A stretch of 46,245 bases of DNA from an uncultured Paracoccaceae bacterium. GTDB lineage: Bacteria > Pseudomonadota > Alphaproteobacteria > Rhodobacterales > Rhodobacteraceae. The number at the start of each line of letters is the position of its first letter. The first letter of the stretch is position 1. Location: positions 1-46,245 of the forward strand of contig CAKZOU010000045.1 of NCBI GenBank assembly GCA_937138255.1, in the 5' to 3' direction. A program made the position numbers and the translations under genes. The notes under the pieces were generated by a model that worked only from the letters and a program-made list of their open reading frames with translations, did not search any database and was not told the origin of the DNA. This document shows, piece by piece, positions 31,619 to 40,809 of the stretch.

Positions 31619-32485
31619 ATGTCGCATCCCAAGGTCTCTTTCGAATTCTTCCCGCCCCGCAACCTCGAGGCCTCGTTCCGGCTGTGGGATTGCGTGAATG
31701 TCCTCGCCCCCCTCGCCCCTGATTTCATCTCGGTGACCTATGGCGCGGGCGGCACCACCCGCCAGCTGACCCATGAGGCCGTGACCACCCTGCACCGCGC
31801 CACCGGCTTGCCGGTCGCCGCGCATCTCACCTGCGTCAACGCCTCGCGCGCCGAGACCCTCGAGATCGCCGAGACCTATGCTCAGGCCGGCGTGACCCAG
31901 ATCGTCGCCCTGCGCGGCGATGCGCCCAAGGGCGAGGCCAAGTTCACCGCCCACCCCGAGGGTTTTGCCTCGTCGGTCGAGCTGATCTCGGCGCTGGCCG
32001 ATACCGGCAAGTTCACCCTGCGCGTCGGCGCTTATCCCGAAAAGCATCCCGAGGCCTCGAGCCTTGCCGCCGACATCGACTGGCTCAAGGCCAAGCTCGA
32101 CGCCGGTGCCACCAGCGCGATCACCCAGTTCTTCTTTGAAGCCGAGACTTTCTTCCGCTTTCGCGATGCCGCGACCAGGGCCGGGATCACCGCGCCGATC
32201 ATCCCCGGCATCCTGCCCATTGAAAACTGGGCCGGCGCCCGCCGCTTCGCCGAGGCCTGCGGCACCTCGATCCCGCAGGTCGTGAGCGACGCCTTTGAAC
32301 ACGCAACCCGCGATGGCAATACCGATCTTCTGGCGACAGCCCTTGCCACCGAGCTTTGCGACGATCTGATCGAGGGCGGTGTCGATCACCTGCATTTCTA
32401 CACCCTCAATCGCCCCGAGCTGACCCGCGATGTTTGCCACGCCCTCGGAGTCTCCCCCAAGGTGCGCTTGCAAAACGTCGCCTGA
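31619..32485 (+). CDS. metF: 5,10-methylenetetrahydrofolate reductase
   Basis: A 288-residue FAD-dependent enzyme reducing 5,10-methylene-THF to 5-methyl-THF for methionine synthesis. It opens VSFEFFPPRN and continues with DFISVTYGAGG, THLTCVN-like AAHLTCVNASR, IVALRGDAPKG, GAYPEKHPEA, ITQFFFEAETFFRF and HLHFYTLNRPELTRDV, all family hallmarks. Length is normal for the bacterial enzyme. It is divergent from metR and followed after nine bases by a long hairpin. Codons end mostly in C. Confidence 0.96.
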   Translation: MSHPKVSFEFFPPRNLEASFRLWDCVNVLAPLAPDFISVTYGAGGTTRQLTHEAVTTLHRATGLPVAAHLTCVNASRAETLEIAETYAQAGVTQIVALRGDAPKGEAKFTAHPEGFASSVELISALADTGKFTLRVGAYPEKHPEASSLAADIDWLKAKLDAGATSAITQFFFEAETFFRFRDAATRAGITAPIIPGILPIENWAGARRFAEACGTSIPQVVSDAFEHATRDGNTDLLATALATELCDDLIEGGVDHLHFYTLNRPELTRDVCHALGVSPKVRLQNVA

Positions 32486-32490
32486 CAGGA

Positions 32491-32522
32491 GAGCCTCCGG
32501 TCGCGTCCCCGACCGGAGGTTC
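32491..32522 (+). promoter_or_regulatory. Hairpin sequestering the thioesterase ribosome site
   Basis: GAGCCTCCGGTCG pairs with CGACCGGAGGTTC (13 pairs, one G-U, loop CGTCCC). The 3' arm contains CGGAGG, the only ribosome site for the TTG at 32525. The hairpin begins five bases after the metF stop. It could end metF transcription, switch off translation of the next gene, or both. Confidence 0.55.
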
Positions 32523-32524
32523 AC

Positions 32525-33010
32525 TTGTTTCACGCCAAATCCCGCGCCGACCTGCCCGGCCTCGAGAAGACCCTGTCGATCTCGGGGCTCGACTTCATGC
32601 ACTCCGTCCTGCGGGGCGATCTGCCCGCGCCGCCGATGGCGGAGACATTGAACTATCGCGTCAGCGCGGTTGCCTCGGGCGAAGTGGCCTTCCGCGGCGC
32701 GCCGAAGTTCGAGCACAGCAACCCGATGGGCGCGACCCACGGCGGCTGGTATGGGACCGTTCTTGATAGCTGCATGGCCTGCGCGGTGATGACGATGGTG
32801 CCGAAGGGATCAATCTACACCACGCTCGAATACCGGGTGAATATCCTGCGGGTGATCCCCGAGGGGATGGAGGTGATCGCCACCGGAACCGTCGATCACG
32901 CGGGCCGCACGACAGCGGTGGCCCACGGCGAGATACGGGGGGCCGAGGATGGCCGCCTCTATGCCACCGGCTCGACCACCTGCCTCATCATGCAGCCCAA
33001 GGCCGGCTAG
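32525..33010 (+). CDS. PaaI-family hot-dog thioesterase
   Basis: A 161-residue single hot-dog protein. The motif HSNPMGATHGGWYGTVLDSCMACAV matches the PaaI/HGG thioesterase signature (HGG plus Asp on the long helix), followed by LEYRVNILRVIPEG. It hydrolyses an acyl- or aryl-CoA ester. The start is a TTG five bases after CGGAGGT; a later ATG (residue 25) would remove the conserved SGLDFMHSVLRGDLPAPPM helix. The ribosome site is buried in a 13-bp hairpin. The stop CTAG is shared with the convergent DUF2235 gene. Confidence 0.88.
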   Translation: MFHAKSRADLPGLEKTLSISGLDFMHSVLRGDLPAPPMAETLNYRVSAVASGEVAFRGAPKFEHSNPMGATHGGWYGTVLDSCMACAVMTMVPKGSIYTTLEYRVNILRVIPEGMEVIATGTVDHAGRTTAVAHGEIRGAEDGRLYATGSTTCLIMQPKAG

Positions 33011-34059
33011 GGCAGAAACCGCAGGTGCCGCGCGCGGCGGTGGGTCTGGGCGGTGAAATGCACCCGCTCGGTCACATCGCGGCCCACCTCGCGGCGGTGG
33101 CGCAGGATGAAAAGCTTGGCCCAACCGCCCCAAGTGCCGACCGACGGCGCCTCGGCGTCGGTCGGAAACCGCAGGCGCCAGTTGTCCGGCAGGGGCAGGC
33201 CCGAACGTTCGAGTTGCTCGAGCATCCACACGAGCGGGATGTTCGACAGGGGCCGCGCCTCGATCCTGTCGTCAACCTGCCCGCCCACATCGCCATGCGC
33301 GCCCCGAAACCACATCTGCACCATCTCGCCGGGCCAGCCCGCGGGGCGGCTCCAGAGCACAGGATCATAGGCTTGGCGGGTCTCGTCGATGGCGAGGGCA
33401 TGGAAGGCGTGGCGGACGTGGCGCACCACATCCTGATTGTGAAACCTGTATTTGCTTTCGGTAAAGCGCCACAGGATCGGCAGCCGCAGGCCCAGCGCCT
33501 TGACCGTGTCCCAGACACCGATCGCTTCGATCCAGACGTTATCGTGGCAGAAGAGCCTTCGGAATTCGGCCGTCGCGGGCGAGGCAGCCTCGGCGCGATA
33601 ATGGCGATAGGCCTCGCGGATATTACGCTCGGTCGCCACATCGGCGCGGACGAGGCCAACCCGATCAATCACCCCGGCAAGCGAGCGCACCGCATAGGCG
33701 CCGCGCGAATAGCCGATGAGGAAGATCCGGTCGCCCGGCACATAACGCGACGCGAGAACCCCGTAGGCCCGCTCGATCTGACGATTGAGGCCCTTGCCTG
33801 TCAGAACGCCATAGGTTCCCGACCAGTCGCGCCATTGGATGCCGGCCTCGTAATGGAGCGTCACGTTGTGCTTCGCTCCGAGTTCCTTGAGGAGTTTGAA
33901 AGTGATGCCTGCGTTGGTTTCATAGCCATCGTCGAGGGTCGACATGGTGCCATCTAGGATGATGACGTGCGTGGCGGGCCCGCGCCCTCTCGGACGGCCT
34001 TCTTCCCGTCTGGGTCTGCGGCCCAAAAGGCCAAGAAACCAATCCTGCACAGGCGACAT
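33007..34059 (-). CDS. DUF2235 (Tle1-like) alpha/beta hydrolase
   Basis: A 350-residue protein of the DUF2235/T6SS phospholipase-like family. The nucleophile elbow is IGYSRGAYAVRSLAG (Ser), an acid is likely in GVWDTVKALG, and His in RGAHGDVGG. LDGTMSTLDDG near the N-terminus is the usual opening. Some members are Tle1 phospholipase effectors of type VI secretion, but no vgrG, immunity or T6SS genes are nearby and no export signal is seen, so a housekeeping esterase or lipase is as likely. ATG 34059 is used; a start ten codons upstream is possible. It converges on the thioesterase gene. Confidence 0.85.
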   Translation of the reverse strand: MSPVQDWFLGLLGRRPRREEGRPRGRGPATHVIILDGTMSTLDDGYETNAGITFKLLKELGAKHNVTLHYEAGIQWRDWSGTYGVLTGKGLNRQIERAYGVLASRYVPGDRIFLIGYSRGAYAVRSLAGVIDRVGLVRADVATERNIREAYRHYRAEAASPATAEFRRLFCHDNVWIEAIGVWDTVKALGLRLPILWRFTESKYRFHNQDVVRHVRHAFHALAIDETRQAYDPVLWSRPAGWPGEMVQMWFRGAHGDVGGQVDDRIEARPLSNIPLVWMLEQLERSGLPLPDNWRLRFPTDAEAPSVGTWGGWAKLFILRHRREVGRDVTERVHFTAQTHRRARHLRFLP

Positions 34060-34149
34060 ACGACTTGCTCTGCCCGAACGGCGAACCAATTCCCGCCGAC
34101 AGCTTCAGCCTAGCGCGTCAAGTCCTAGTGTCCAGTGAAGCTGCCGAAC

Positions 34150-35280
34150 TTAGGGCCAAAGGCTCTGCACCGTGACGGTGTGCCAGTCGCCGTAGCCGTT
34201 GAAGCGGGTGGTCATGCCGGTGAGATAGGCCCCCATCGACCGGAACAGGATCCAGTCGCCTTCGGAAAGATCGACGGGCAGCTCGAGCGTGCCCGGCAGC
34301 TGGTCGATCGAATCGCAAGTCGGGCCAAAGACGGTCATCGGCTGCCGCGTGGCGCTACGGGCCTCGCCCATGTGGCCGACGACGGTGTGGAGAGAGATCA
34401 CCATCGAGGGGAATTCCGCAAGGCCGCCGTAAACCCCATCGTTGAGGTAGACGCGGCCCGCGCGGACCGACTTGACCTGCACGGCATAGGCGAAAGAGTC
34501 GGCCACCATGCCGCGCCCCGGCTCGCAGACGAGGATCGGGCGGGTTTCAAAGGCCTCGGTCGCCTTGTCGATGGCAGTAAAGAACGGCAGGAGGTCGACC
34601 GGTTGACCATCACGCCCCGCTGGAAAGCCGCCACCGACATTAAGGCGGCCAACGGTGACGCCGGCCTCTTTGGCGATGCGGGCGGCGGCGGCGATGTAAC
34701 TCGCAAAGGCCTGCGGCTCTTTGCATTGGGTGCCGACGTGGAAAGTCATCGCCGGGCGGAAGCCGGCCTCGGCCACGCGGCGCAGGAGTGCGGTGGCCTC
34801 GTCCTCGGTCGCGCCGAACTTGGCGCCGAAATTGTAGGCGCCGCCCGCGACCGGGAGTTTGAAGCGGACGGCGACCTCGCTGGCCTGCGGCACGCCGCAG
34901 GAAATCAACTTTTCCAGCTCTCCCATATCGTCGACCGACCAGGAGACAACGCCGGCCTCGATGCCAAACTTGATTTCGGCGCGGCTGCGGACGGGATTGT
35001 TGTAGTGCATCGCCGCACCGGGGCAGAGGCGCTGGATCAGGGAGATCTCGTCGGGCGAAGCCACGTCGAAGCCGTCGAGGCCGCCGGCCCAGAGCTGGCT
35101 GATGACGTGATCGGCCGGGTTGGCCTTGACGGCATAGGTCACGACACCGGGGAAATGCGCCTTGAAGCTCCGAAGCCGTGCCTCCAGCGCGGAGGGGGCA
35201 AAGAAATGGACCGGCAGCTCGCCCGCCTCCGATGCGAGATGCTTCGCGGGGGACTCAGAGACGACGGGACGCTGGAGCAT
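34150..35280 (-). CDS. Fold-III PLP decarboxylase (ornithine/lysine decarboxylase)
   Basis: A 376-residue alanine-racemase-fold decarboxylase. PLP Lys52 is in YAVKANP, HVGTQ and NVGGGFP bind phosphate, CEPGRGMV follows, and the substrate-side loop is VFGPTCDSID. The CDS(I/L)D motif is that of eukaryotic-type ornithine decarboxylases and bacterial lysine/ornithine decarboxylases, not diaminopimelate decarboxylase. It makes putrescine (or cadaverine) for polyamine synthesis. It is divergent from an Lrp-type regulator with a 117-bp gap, which may control it. Confidence 0.92.
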   Translation of the reverse strand: MLQRPVVSESPAKHLASEAGELPVHFFAPSALEARLRSFKAHFPGVVTYAVKANPADHVISQLWAGGLDGFDVASPDEISLIQRLCPGAAMHYNNPVRSRAEIKFGIEAGVVSWSVDDMGELEKLISCGVPQASEVAVRFKLPVAGGAYNFGAKFGATEDEATALLRRVAEAGFRPAMTFHVGTQCKEPQAFASYIAAAARIAKEAGVTVGRLNVGGGFPAGRDGQPVDLLPFFTAIDKATEAFETRPILVCEPGRGMVADSFAYAVQVKSVRAGRVYLNDGVYGGLAEFPSMVISLHTVVGHMGEARSATRQPMTVFGPTCDSIDQLPGTLELPVDLSEGDWILFRSMGAYLTGMTTRFNGYGDWHTVTVQSLWP

Positions 35281-35364
35281 GGAGACCTCTGCCTGCTGGT
35301 ATTTCTTTTCACTCTACAGGGGGTATTCGTCAGTATGACTCGGCACCTTGCAAGATTTGTCTGT

Positions 35365-35383
35365 TATAATCGGCGTTTTGCCG
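35365..35383 (+). promoter_or_regulatory. TATAAT -10 with adjacent palindrome upstream of Lrp gene
   Basis: A perfect TATAAT (35365-35370) is followed directly by CGGC-GTTTT-GCCG (35371-35383), probably at the transcription start. There is no good -35 at 17 bp. The palindrome could be an operator for autoregulation. No ribosome site precedes the ATG at 35398. Confidence 0.4.
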
Positions 35384-35397
35384 CTATTTTCGTCGTT

Positions 35398-35838
35398 ATG
35401 ATCGAACTCGACGAAACAGACCGCCGACTTCTGGCCCTTTTGGGGGCCAATGCCCGCACGCCTGTGGCAAAGCTGGGCACCAAGCTGGGGCTCGCGCGCA
35501 CAACGGTGCAGGCGCGGCTCGACAGGCTCGAACGCAATGGGGTCATCGCGGGCTATACCGTGAAACTTTCGGAAGACGCCCGGGCCGGGCAGATCAGGGC
35601 TACCGTTCTCATCCACATCACCCCGGCCGCCCAATCGGCTGTTTTGCGCCAGCTCGAGCGCCTTCCGGCGGTCGAGCGGGTTCACACCACTTCGGGCCGG
35701 TTTGATCTGGCCTGCCAGCTGCGCACCCAATCGACCCTTGCCCTTGACGAGACCCTCGACCGGATCGGCGAGATTGACGGCGTTTTGGCGATGGAGAGCC
35801 TCATTCACCTCTCCACGCGGATCGACCGCACCGTCTAG
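35398..35838 (+). CDS. Lrp/AsnC-family regulator
   Basis: A 146-residue Lrp-type regulator: LDETDRRLLALLGANARTPVAKLG followed by helix-turn-helix GLARTTVQARLDRLERNGVIAGYTV, then a RAM domain (ATVLIHITPAAQSAV, ERVHTTSGRFDLACQL). Position suggests control of the divergent ornithine/lysine decarboxylase gene in response to an amino acid. The frame is open far upstream antisense to the decarboxylase, but ATG 35398 gives the family's normal N-terminus. The stop CTAG is shared with the convergent GST gene. Confidence 0.9.
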   Translation: MIELDETDRRLLALLGANARTPVAKLGTKLGLARTTVQARLDRLERNGVIAGYTVKLSEDARAGQIRATVLIHITPAAQSAVLRQLERLPAVERVHTTSGRFDLACQLRTQSTLALDETLDRIGEIDGVLAMESLIHLSTRIDRTV

Positions 35839-36500
35839 GATTTGGCTGCCTGCCGAAGCTGATAATGCGCAAGCTGTGCGGCAAAGGAGCGTTGATAGGC
35901 GGGCCGCGCCTCACCCCGGGCGAGGTAGGCTGCAAGGCGGGGCCGCTCGTCGAGAACCGGCTCGCCTCTGACGCGCAAGAGGACCGAGCAGATCAGGATA
36001 TCGGCGGCGGTGAACTCGCCCATGAGCCAATCCTTGTCGCCAAGGGCGCGGTCGAGATCGTCCAGCCGGACCCGAAGCCGGTTTTCCGCCTGAGCCAGCC
36101 TGTCAGCGCCCCAGGCCTGGCCCCGGTCGTGGAAATGCGTCGACTCGATTTCGAGGATCCAGGGCTCGACCGAGCTCACGGCGGCAAACATCCAGGCGAT
36201 GGTCCGGGCGCGGGCGTTGCGATCCTTGGGCAGGAGGCCGGCATGGGTTTCGGCGATATGGAGCACGATCGCCCCGGTTTCCCAGAGCGCCAGATCGCCC
36301 TCTTCATAGGTTGGGATCTGGCCGAAGGGCTGAAGCGCGCGGTGGGCAGGTTTTTTGAGTTCGGCGAAGCTGAGGTAGCGCACTTCGTAGGGCTGACCCA
36401 CCTCTTCAAGCGCCCAGCGCACGCGCGTGTCGCGGGCGAGCCCGCGGCCGCGGTCGGGGGAGGCATCGAAGGCGGTGAGGGTTGGGATCATTGGCGCCAT
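35835..36500 (-). CDS. Glutathione S-transferase family protein
   Basis: A 221-residue GST. The N-terminal thioredoxin-like domain reads [21 protein letters not shown], with cis-Pro in [26 protein letters not shown] (the glutathione-binding E-T/S pair). The C-terminal helical domain has [17 protein letters not shown], the conserved N-capping box. Substrate is unknown. AAGGAGC precedes ATG 36500. A candidate promoter is TTGTGA (36544-36549), 17 bp, GATTGT (36521-36526), lying within an inverted repeat GTGACA..TGTCAC (36518-36547). Confidence 0.9.
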   Translation of the reverse strand: MAPMIPTLTAFDASPDRGRGLARDTRVRWALEEVGQPYEVRYLSFAELKKPAHRALQPFGQIPTYEEGDLALWETGAIVLHIAETHAGLLPKDRNARARTIAWMFAAVSSVEPWILEIESTHFHDRGQAWGADRLAQAENRLRVRLDDLDRALGDKDWLMGEFTAADILICSVLLRVRGEPVLDERPRLAAYLARGEARPAYQRSFAAQLAHYQLRQAAKS

Positions 36501-36561
36501 GCTCCTTGAGGTCGGGCGTGACAATCGCATTCCTTTGGACGTGTCACAAGAGGGCGGCGGA

Positions 36562-36606
36562 GCGCGGGGGCCAGCCCCCGCAGGCCCCCGGGATATTTAG
36601 GGGCCT
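36562..36606 (+). repeat. Interspersed GC-hairpin/GATATTT element, copy 2
   Basis: GCGGGGGC and GCCCCCGC form an 8-bp stem (36564-36581), followed by AGGCCCCCGGGATATTTAGGGGCC. It has the same order of parts as the elements at 15491-15549 and 39604-39656, but the CCAAAAGAAG end has diverged. It lies between the divergent GST and valS starts. Confidence 0.5.
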
Positions 36607-36682
36607 CCGAGAGGGAGGTGCGTCTTTTCCTTTCCCTGCGCTTTCGCTAGAGAGCACCCTGAACGTTTCGAGGATCAGACCG

Positions 36683-39604
36683 ATGGCGATGGAAAAGAAT
36701 TTTGATGCGGCCGAGGCCGAACCGCGGCTCTACCGGATGTGGGAGGAGGCGGGGGCTTTCAAGGCGGGCGCCAATGCCAAGCCGGGGGCCGAGAGTTTCT
36801 GCATCATGATCCCGCCGCCGAACGTGACGGGCGCGCTGCATGTGGGCCATGCCTTCAACAATACGCTGCAGGATATCCTCACCCGCTGGCACCGGATGCG
36901 GGGCTTTGACACGCTGTGGCAGCCGGGGCAGGACCATGCGGGGATCGCCACGCAGTTGCAGGTTGAAAAGAAGCTGAAGGCGGCGAGCAATCTGCGCCGC
37001 ACCGACATGAGCCGGGAGGATTTCCTCGGCAAGGTTTGGGAGTGGAAGGCGCAATACGGCAATACGATCATTGATCAACTCAAGCGCCTCGGCTCTTCGT
37101 GCGACTGGTCGCGCAATGCCTTTACGATGTCGGGCGCGCCGGGGGCGCCGGAGGCGGATGCCAAGGGCAATTTCCATGACGCGGTGATCAAGGTTTTCGT
37201 CGATCTTTACGGCAAGGGCTATATCTATCGCGGCAAGCGGCTGGTGAACTGGGACCCGCATTTCGAGACGGCGATCTCGGATCTCGAGGTCGAGAATATC
37301 GAAGTCGACGGCCATATGTGGCACTTCAAATATCCGCTCGCGGGCGGCGAGACCTATACCTATGTCGAGAAAGACGCGGAAGGGAACGTCGTCTTCACCG
37401 AGGAGCGGGATTATATCTCGATCGCGACGACGCGGCCCGAGACGATGCTGGGCGACGGGGCGGTTGCGGTTCACCCATCGGATGAACGTTATGCGCCAAT
37501 CGTCGGCAAACTTTGCGAAATTCCGGTTGGGCCGAAGGAGCACCGGCGCCTCATTCCGATCATCACCGACGAATATCCCGATCCGAGTTTCGGCTCGGGC
37601 GCGGTGAAGATCACCGGCGCGCATGACTTCAACGACTATCAGGTGGCCAAGCGCGGCGGCATTCCGATGTATCGCCTGATGGACGTGCGCGGAGCGATGC
37701 GGGCGGATGGCGCGAGCTATGAAGAGGCGGCGACGATTGCCGGCGCTGTTGCGCGCGGCGAGCGGAGCCTCACCGAGGCCGAGGCCGATGCGTTGAACCT
37801 TGTGCCGGATCACCTGCGCGGGCTTGACCGGTTCGAGGCGCGGGAGAAGGTGGTGGCCGAGATCACGGCCGAGGGTTTGGCGGTGATGACGGCTGCCGAT
37901 GATCCTCGGCTTGGGAAGGGCCGGGCCGAGGCCCGGCCTACGGAGGAAGCACCGGCGTTTGTGCCGCTTGTCGAGGGCAAGAAGATCATGCAGCCCTTTG
38001 GCGACCGATCGAAGGTTGTCATCGAGCCGATGCTGACCGACCAGTGGTTTGTCGACGCCGAAAAGATCGTCGGCCCCGCGCTCGAGGCTGTGCGATCGGG
38101 CAAGATCACGATCATGCCCGAGAGCGGAGAGAAAACCTATTACCATTGGCTTGAGAATATCGAGCCCTGGTGCATCAGCCGCCAGCTTTGGTGGGGGCAT
38201 CAGATTCCGGTGTGGTATGACGCCGAGGGAAATCATTATTGTGCGCCGACCGAGGCCGAGGCGCAGGCCAAGGCTGGCGCCGGTGTTGCGCTGACCCGCG
38301 ACCCCGACGTTCTCGACACCTGGTTCTCCTCGGGCCTTTGGCCGATCGGCACGCTCGGCTGGCCGGAAGAGACCGACGCCTACAAGCGCTATTTCCCGAC
38401 CGATGTTCTCATCACCGGCCAGGATATCCTGTTCTTCTGGGTCGCCCGGATGATCATGATGCAGCTTGCCGTGGTGGATCAGATACCCTTCCACACCGTC
38501 TATCTGCACCAGCTTGTCCGCGACGAGAAGGGCAAGAAGATGTCGAAGACCACCGGCAACGTGATCGACCCTCTGGTGATCGTCGATGAATACGGCGCCG
38601 ATGCCTTGCGCTTTACCAATGCCTCGATGGCGGCGATTGGCGGTGTGCTCAAGCTCTCGGAAGAGCGGATCAAGGGCTATCGCAACTTCACCACCAAGCT
38701 TTGGAATGCCTGCCGCTTTGCCGAGATGAACGGCGCTCTGGGCGGCGATGGCGCGATGCCCGCGCCCTCGGCCACAGTCAACCGCTGGATCATCGGCGAG
38801 GTTGCCAAGGTGCGCGAAGAGGTCGATGCGGCGCTGGCCGCCTATCGTTTCAACGACGCGGCGAGCGCGCTTTACGGCTTTGTCTGGGGCAAGGTCTGCG
38901 ACTGGTATGTGGAGCTGTCAAAGCCGCTTCTCCTCGATGGCGAGGGCGCGATCAAGGCCGAGACGCAGGCGACGATGGCTTGGGTTCTCGATCAGTGTCT
39001 GGTCCTTCTGCACCCGATCATGCCCTTCATCACAGAAGAGCTTTGGGGCGTGGCCGGCGCGCGGGCCAAGATGCTCGTCCATGCGGACTGGCCGAGCTAT
39101 ACCGCCGCCGATCTCGTCGATCCGGCGGCCGATGCCGAGATGACCTGGACCATCAGCCTGATCGAAGGCATCCGCTCGGCGCGGGCGCAGATGAACGTGC
39201 CGGTGGGGCTCTATGTGCCGGTGGTGATGACCGAGGCCGATGGCGCCGCCCGCGGCGCCTATGCCAACAACGAGGTGATGATCAAACGGCTTGCGCGGAT
39301 CGGCGAGGTGAGCGAGGCCGCCACCGCACCGAAGGGCTCGATCACCATTCCGACGAATGGCGCGACCTTTGCCCTGCCGCTCGCGGATATCATCGACGTG
39401 GGGGCCGAGAAGGCCCGCGTGCAAAAGGCGCTCGAAAAGCTTGGCAAAGAGCTTGGCGGCCTGCGCGGGAGGCTGAACAACCCGAGCTTCGTGGCGTCTG
39501 CCCCCGAAGAGGTGGTGGAAGAAGCGCGCGAGAACCTTGGCTTGCGCGAAGGGGAAGAGGCGCAGCTGAAGGCCGCGCTCGCCCGTCTTTCGGAGATCGG
39601 ATAG
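36683..39604 (+). CDS. valS: Valyl-tRNA synthetase
   Basis: A 973-residue class-I synthetase charging tRNA-Val. The HIGH motif is [14 protein letters not shown], the editing domain includes [13 protein letters not shown], and the KMSKS loop is [15 protein letters not shown]. The C-terminal coiled-coil arm ([19 protein letters not shown]) typical of ValRS is complete. ATG 36683 is chosen because AGGAT stands seven bases upstream and the [19 protein letters not shown] start matches the family. An in-frame ATG two codons later is also possible. The long upstream open frame is non-coding. Confidence 0.97.
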   Translation: MAMEKNFDAAEAEPRLYRMWEEAGAFKAGANAKPGAESFCIMIPPPNVTGALHVGHAFNNTLQDILTRWHRMRGFDTLWQPGQDHAGIATQLQVEKKLKAASNLRRTDMSREDFLGKVWEWKAQYGNTIIDQLKRLGSSCDWSRNAFTMSGAPGAPEADAKGNFHDAVIKVFVDLYGKGYIYRGKRLVNWDPHFETAISDLEVENIEVDGHMWHFKYPLAGGETYTYVEKDAEGNVVFTEERDYISIATTRPETMLGDGAVAVHPSDERYAPIVGKLCEIPVGPKEHRRLIPIITDEYPDPSFGSGAVKITGAHDFNDYQVAKRGGIPMYRLMDVRGAMRADGASYEEAATIAGAVARGERSLTEAEADALNLVPDHLRGLDRFEAREKVVAEITAEGLAVMTAADDPRLGKGRAEARPTEEAPAFVPLVEGKKIMQPFGDRSKVVIEPMLTDQWFVDAEKIVGPALEAVRSGKITIMPESGEKTYYHWLENIEPWCISRQLWWGHQIPVWYDAEGNHYCAPTEAEAQAKAGAGVALTRDPDVLDTWFSSGLWPIGTLGWPEETDAYKRYFPTDVLITGQDILFFWVARMIMMQLAVVDQIPFHTVYLHQLVRDEKGKKMSKTTGNVIDPLVIVDEYGADALRFTNASMAAIGGVLKLSEERIKGYRNFTTKLWNACRFAEMNGALGGDGAMPAPSATVNRWIIGEVAKVREEVDAALAAYRFNDAASALYGFVWGKVCDWYVELSKPLLLDGEGAIKAETQATMAWVLDQCLVLLHPIMPFITEELWGVAGARAKMLVHADWPSYTAADLVDPAADAEMTWTISLIEGIRSARAQMNVPVGLYVPVVMTEADGAARGAYANNEVMIKRLARIGEVSEAATAPKGSITIPTNGATFALPLADIIDVGAEKARVQKALEKLGKELGGLRGRLNNPSFVASAPEEVVEEARENLGLREGEEAQLKAALARLSEIG

Positions 39605-39656
39605 CCCGGCTTGCGCCGGGCTGCCTCCGGCGGGAGTATTTTGGGGCCAAAAGAAG
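39604..39656 (+). repeat. Interspersed GC-hairpin/AGTATTTT element, copy 3
   Basis: Starting at the last base of the valS stop, GCCCGGC-TTGC-GCCGGGC (39604-39621) is followed by CTCC-GGCG-GGAG, TATTTT and TTTTGG-GG-CCAAAAGAAG. The hairpin followed by T-rich sequence could act as the valS terminator. It matches copy 1 (inverted) and copy 2 in order of parts. Confidence 0.6.
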
Positions 39657-39699
39657 CGAGGGCCTTGCTCCTTTTGCGGGGGCGGGGCTTACTCACGCC

Positions 39700-40809
39700 A
39701 TGAAAGACGATCCCCGCCTCACCCCGCTCGCCGCTTCGCTTCCCGCCACTGTGCCCTTCGTCGGCCCCGAAGCGCAGGAGCGCGCGCGGGGCAAGGCGTT
39801 TCGGGCGCGGCTTGGGGCCAACGAATCCGTCTTCGGCCCCTCGCCCAAGGCCATCGCCGCAATGCAGGCCGCCGCCTCTGGCGCGTGGATGTACGGCGAC
39901 CCCGAAAGCCACGATCTGCGGCGGGCGTTGGCACTGGATCTGGGCATGGATCCAAGCCACATCATGGTGGGCGAAGGGATCGACGGGCTATTGGGCCTTG
40001 TCGTGCGGCTCTTCGTAGGGTCCGGCGAGGCGGTGGTCACCTCGGCAGGCGCCTATCCTACTTTCAACTACCATGTCGCGGGCTTCGGCGCGGCGGTCCA
40101 TACCGTTCCCTATACCGGCGACCGGGAAGACCCCGAGCGGCTCATCGCCAAGGCGCGCGAGGTGGGCGCCAAGCTCATCTACTTCGCCAACCCCGACAAT
40201 CCGATGGGGACATGGCACGAGGCCGAAACGGTCGAGCGGATGATTTCCGAGGTGCCGGAAGGGGCGCTTCTCATCCTCGATGAGGCCTATATCGAATTTG
40301 CCCCCGAAGGCACCGCGCCGCGGGTCGATCCCGCCGATCCGCGGGTGATCCGGATGCGGACCTTTTCCAAGGCACAGGGGCTTGCAGGCGCGCGCGTCGG
40401 CTATGCGATCGGGGCGGCGAAGGTGATCGAGGCCTTCAACAAGGTCCGCAACCATTTCGGCATGAGCCGCATTAGTCAGGCAGGGGCGCTGGCGGCGCTT
40501 GAGGACAAGGCGTGGCTCGCCCATGTGCAGGGCGAGGTCGCCAAGGCGCGCGACCGGATCGGGGCGATTGCGCTGGCCAACGGCCTTGTGCCGCTGCCCT
40601 CGGCCACGAACTTTGTCACCATAGATTGCGGCCGCGACGGCACCTTCGCCAAGGCGGTGCTGACCTCGCTTGTGGATCAGGGCATCTTCGTGCGGATGCC
40701 GTTTGTCGCGCCGCAGAACCGCTGTATCCGCGTCAGCTGCGGCACGCCCGCCGATCTTGAGGCTTTCGCCGAGGCGCTGCCCAAGGCGCTTGCCGCCGCG
40801 CGGGGCTAG
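39700..40809 (+). CDS. PLP-dependent aminotransferase, HisC-like
   Basis: A 369-residue class-I/II fold aminotransferase. ARLGANESVFGPSPKAI, YFANPDNPMGTWH, LILDEAYIEFAPEG and the PLP lysine in RTFSKAQGLAGARVGYAIG are as in histidinol-phosphate aminotransferase and its relatives. It could serve histidine, tyrosine or phenylalanine synthesis; no his genes adjoin. ATG 39700 lies 95 bp after valS, past the repeat element; the frame stays open upstream inside valS but is not coding. The stop CTAG is shared with the convergent class-V aminotransferase. Confidence 0.88.
   Translation: MKDDPRLTPLAASLPATVPFVGPEAQERARGKAFRARLGANESVFGPSPKAIAAMQAAASGAWMYGDPESHDLRRALALDLGMDPSHIMVGEGIDGLLGLVVRLFVGSGEAVVTSAGAYPTFNYHVAGFGAAVHTVPYTGDREDPERLIAKAREVGAKLIYFANPDNPMGTWHEAETVERMISEVPEGALLILDEAYIEFAPEGTAPRVDPADPRVIRMRTFSKAQGLAGARVGYAIGAAKVIEAFNKVRNHFGMSRISQAGALAALEDKAWLAHVQGEVAKARDRIGAIALANGLVPLPSATNFVTIDCGRDGTFAKAVLTSLVDQGIFVRMPFVAPQNRCIRVSCGTPADLEAFAEALPKALAAARG

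Noticed and set aside
36647-38509. Long open frame antisense to valS
   Set aside because: Same reason: a shadow of a GC-biased gene with complete ValRS motifs on the other strand.
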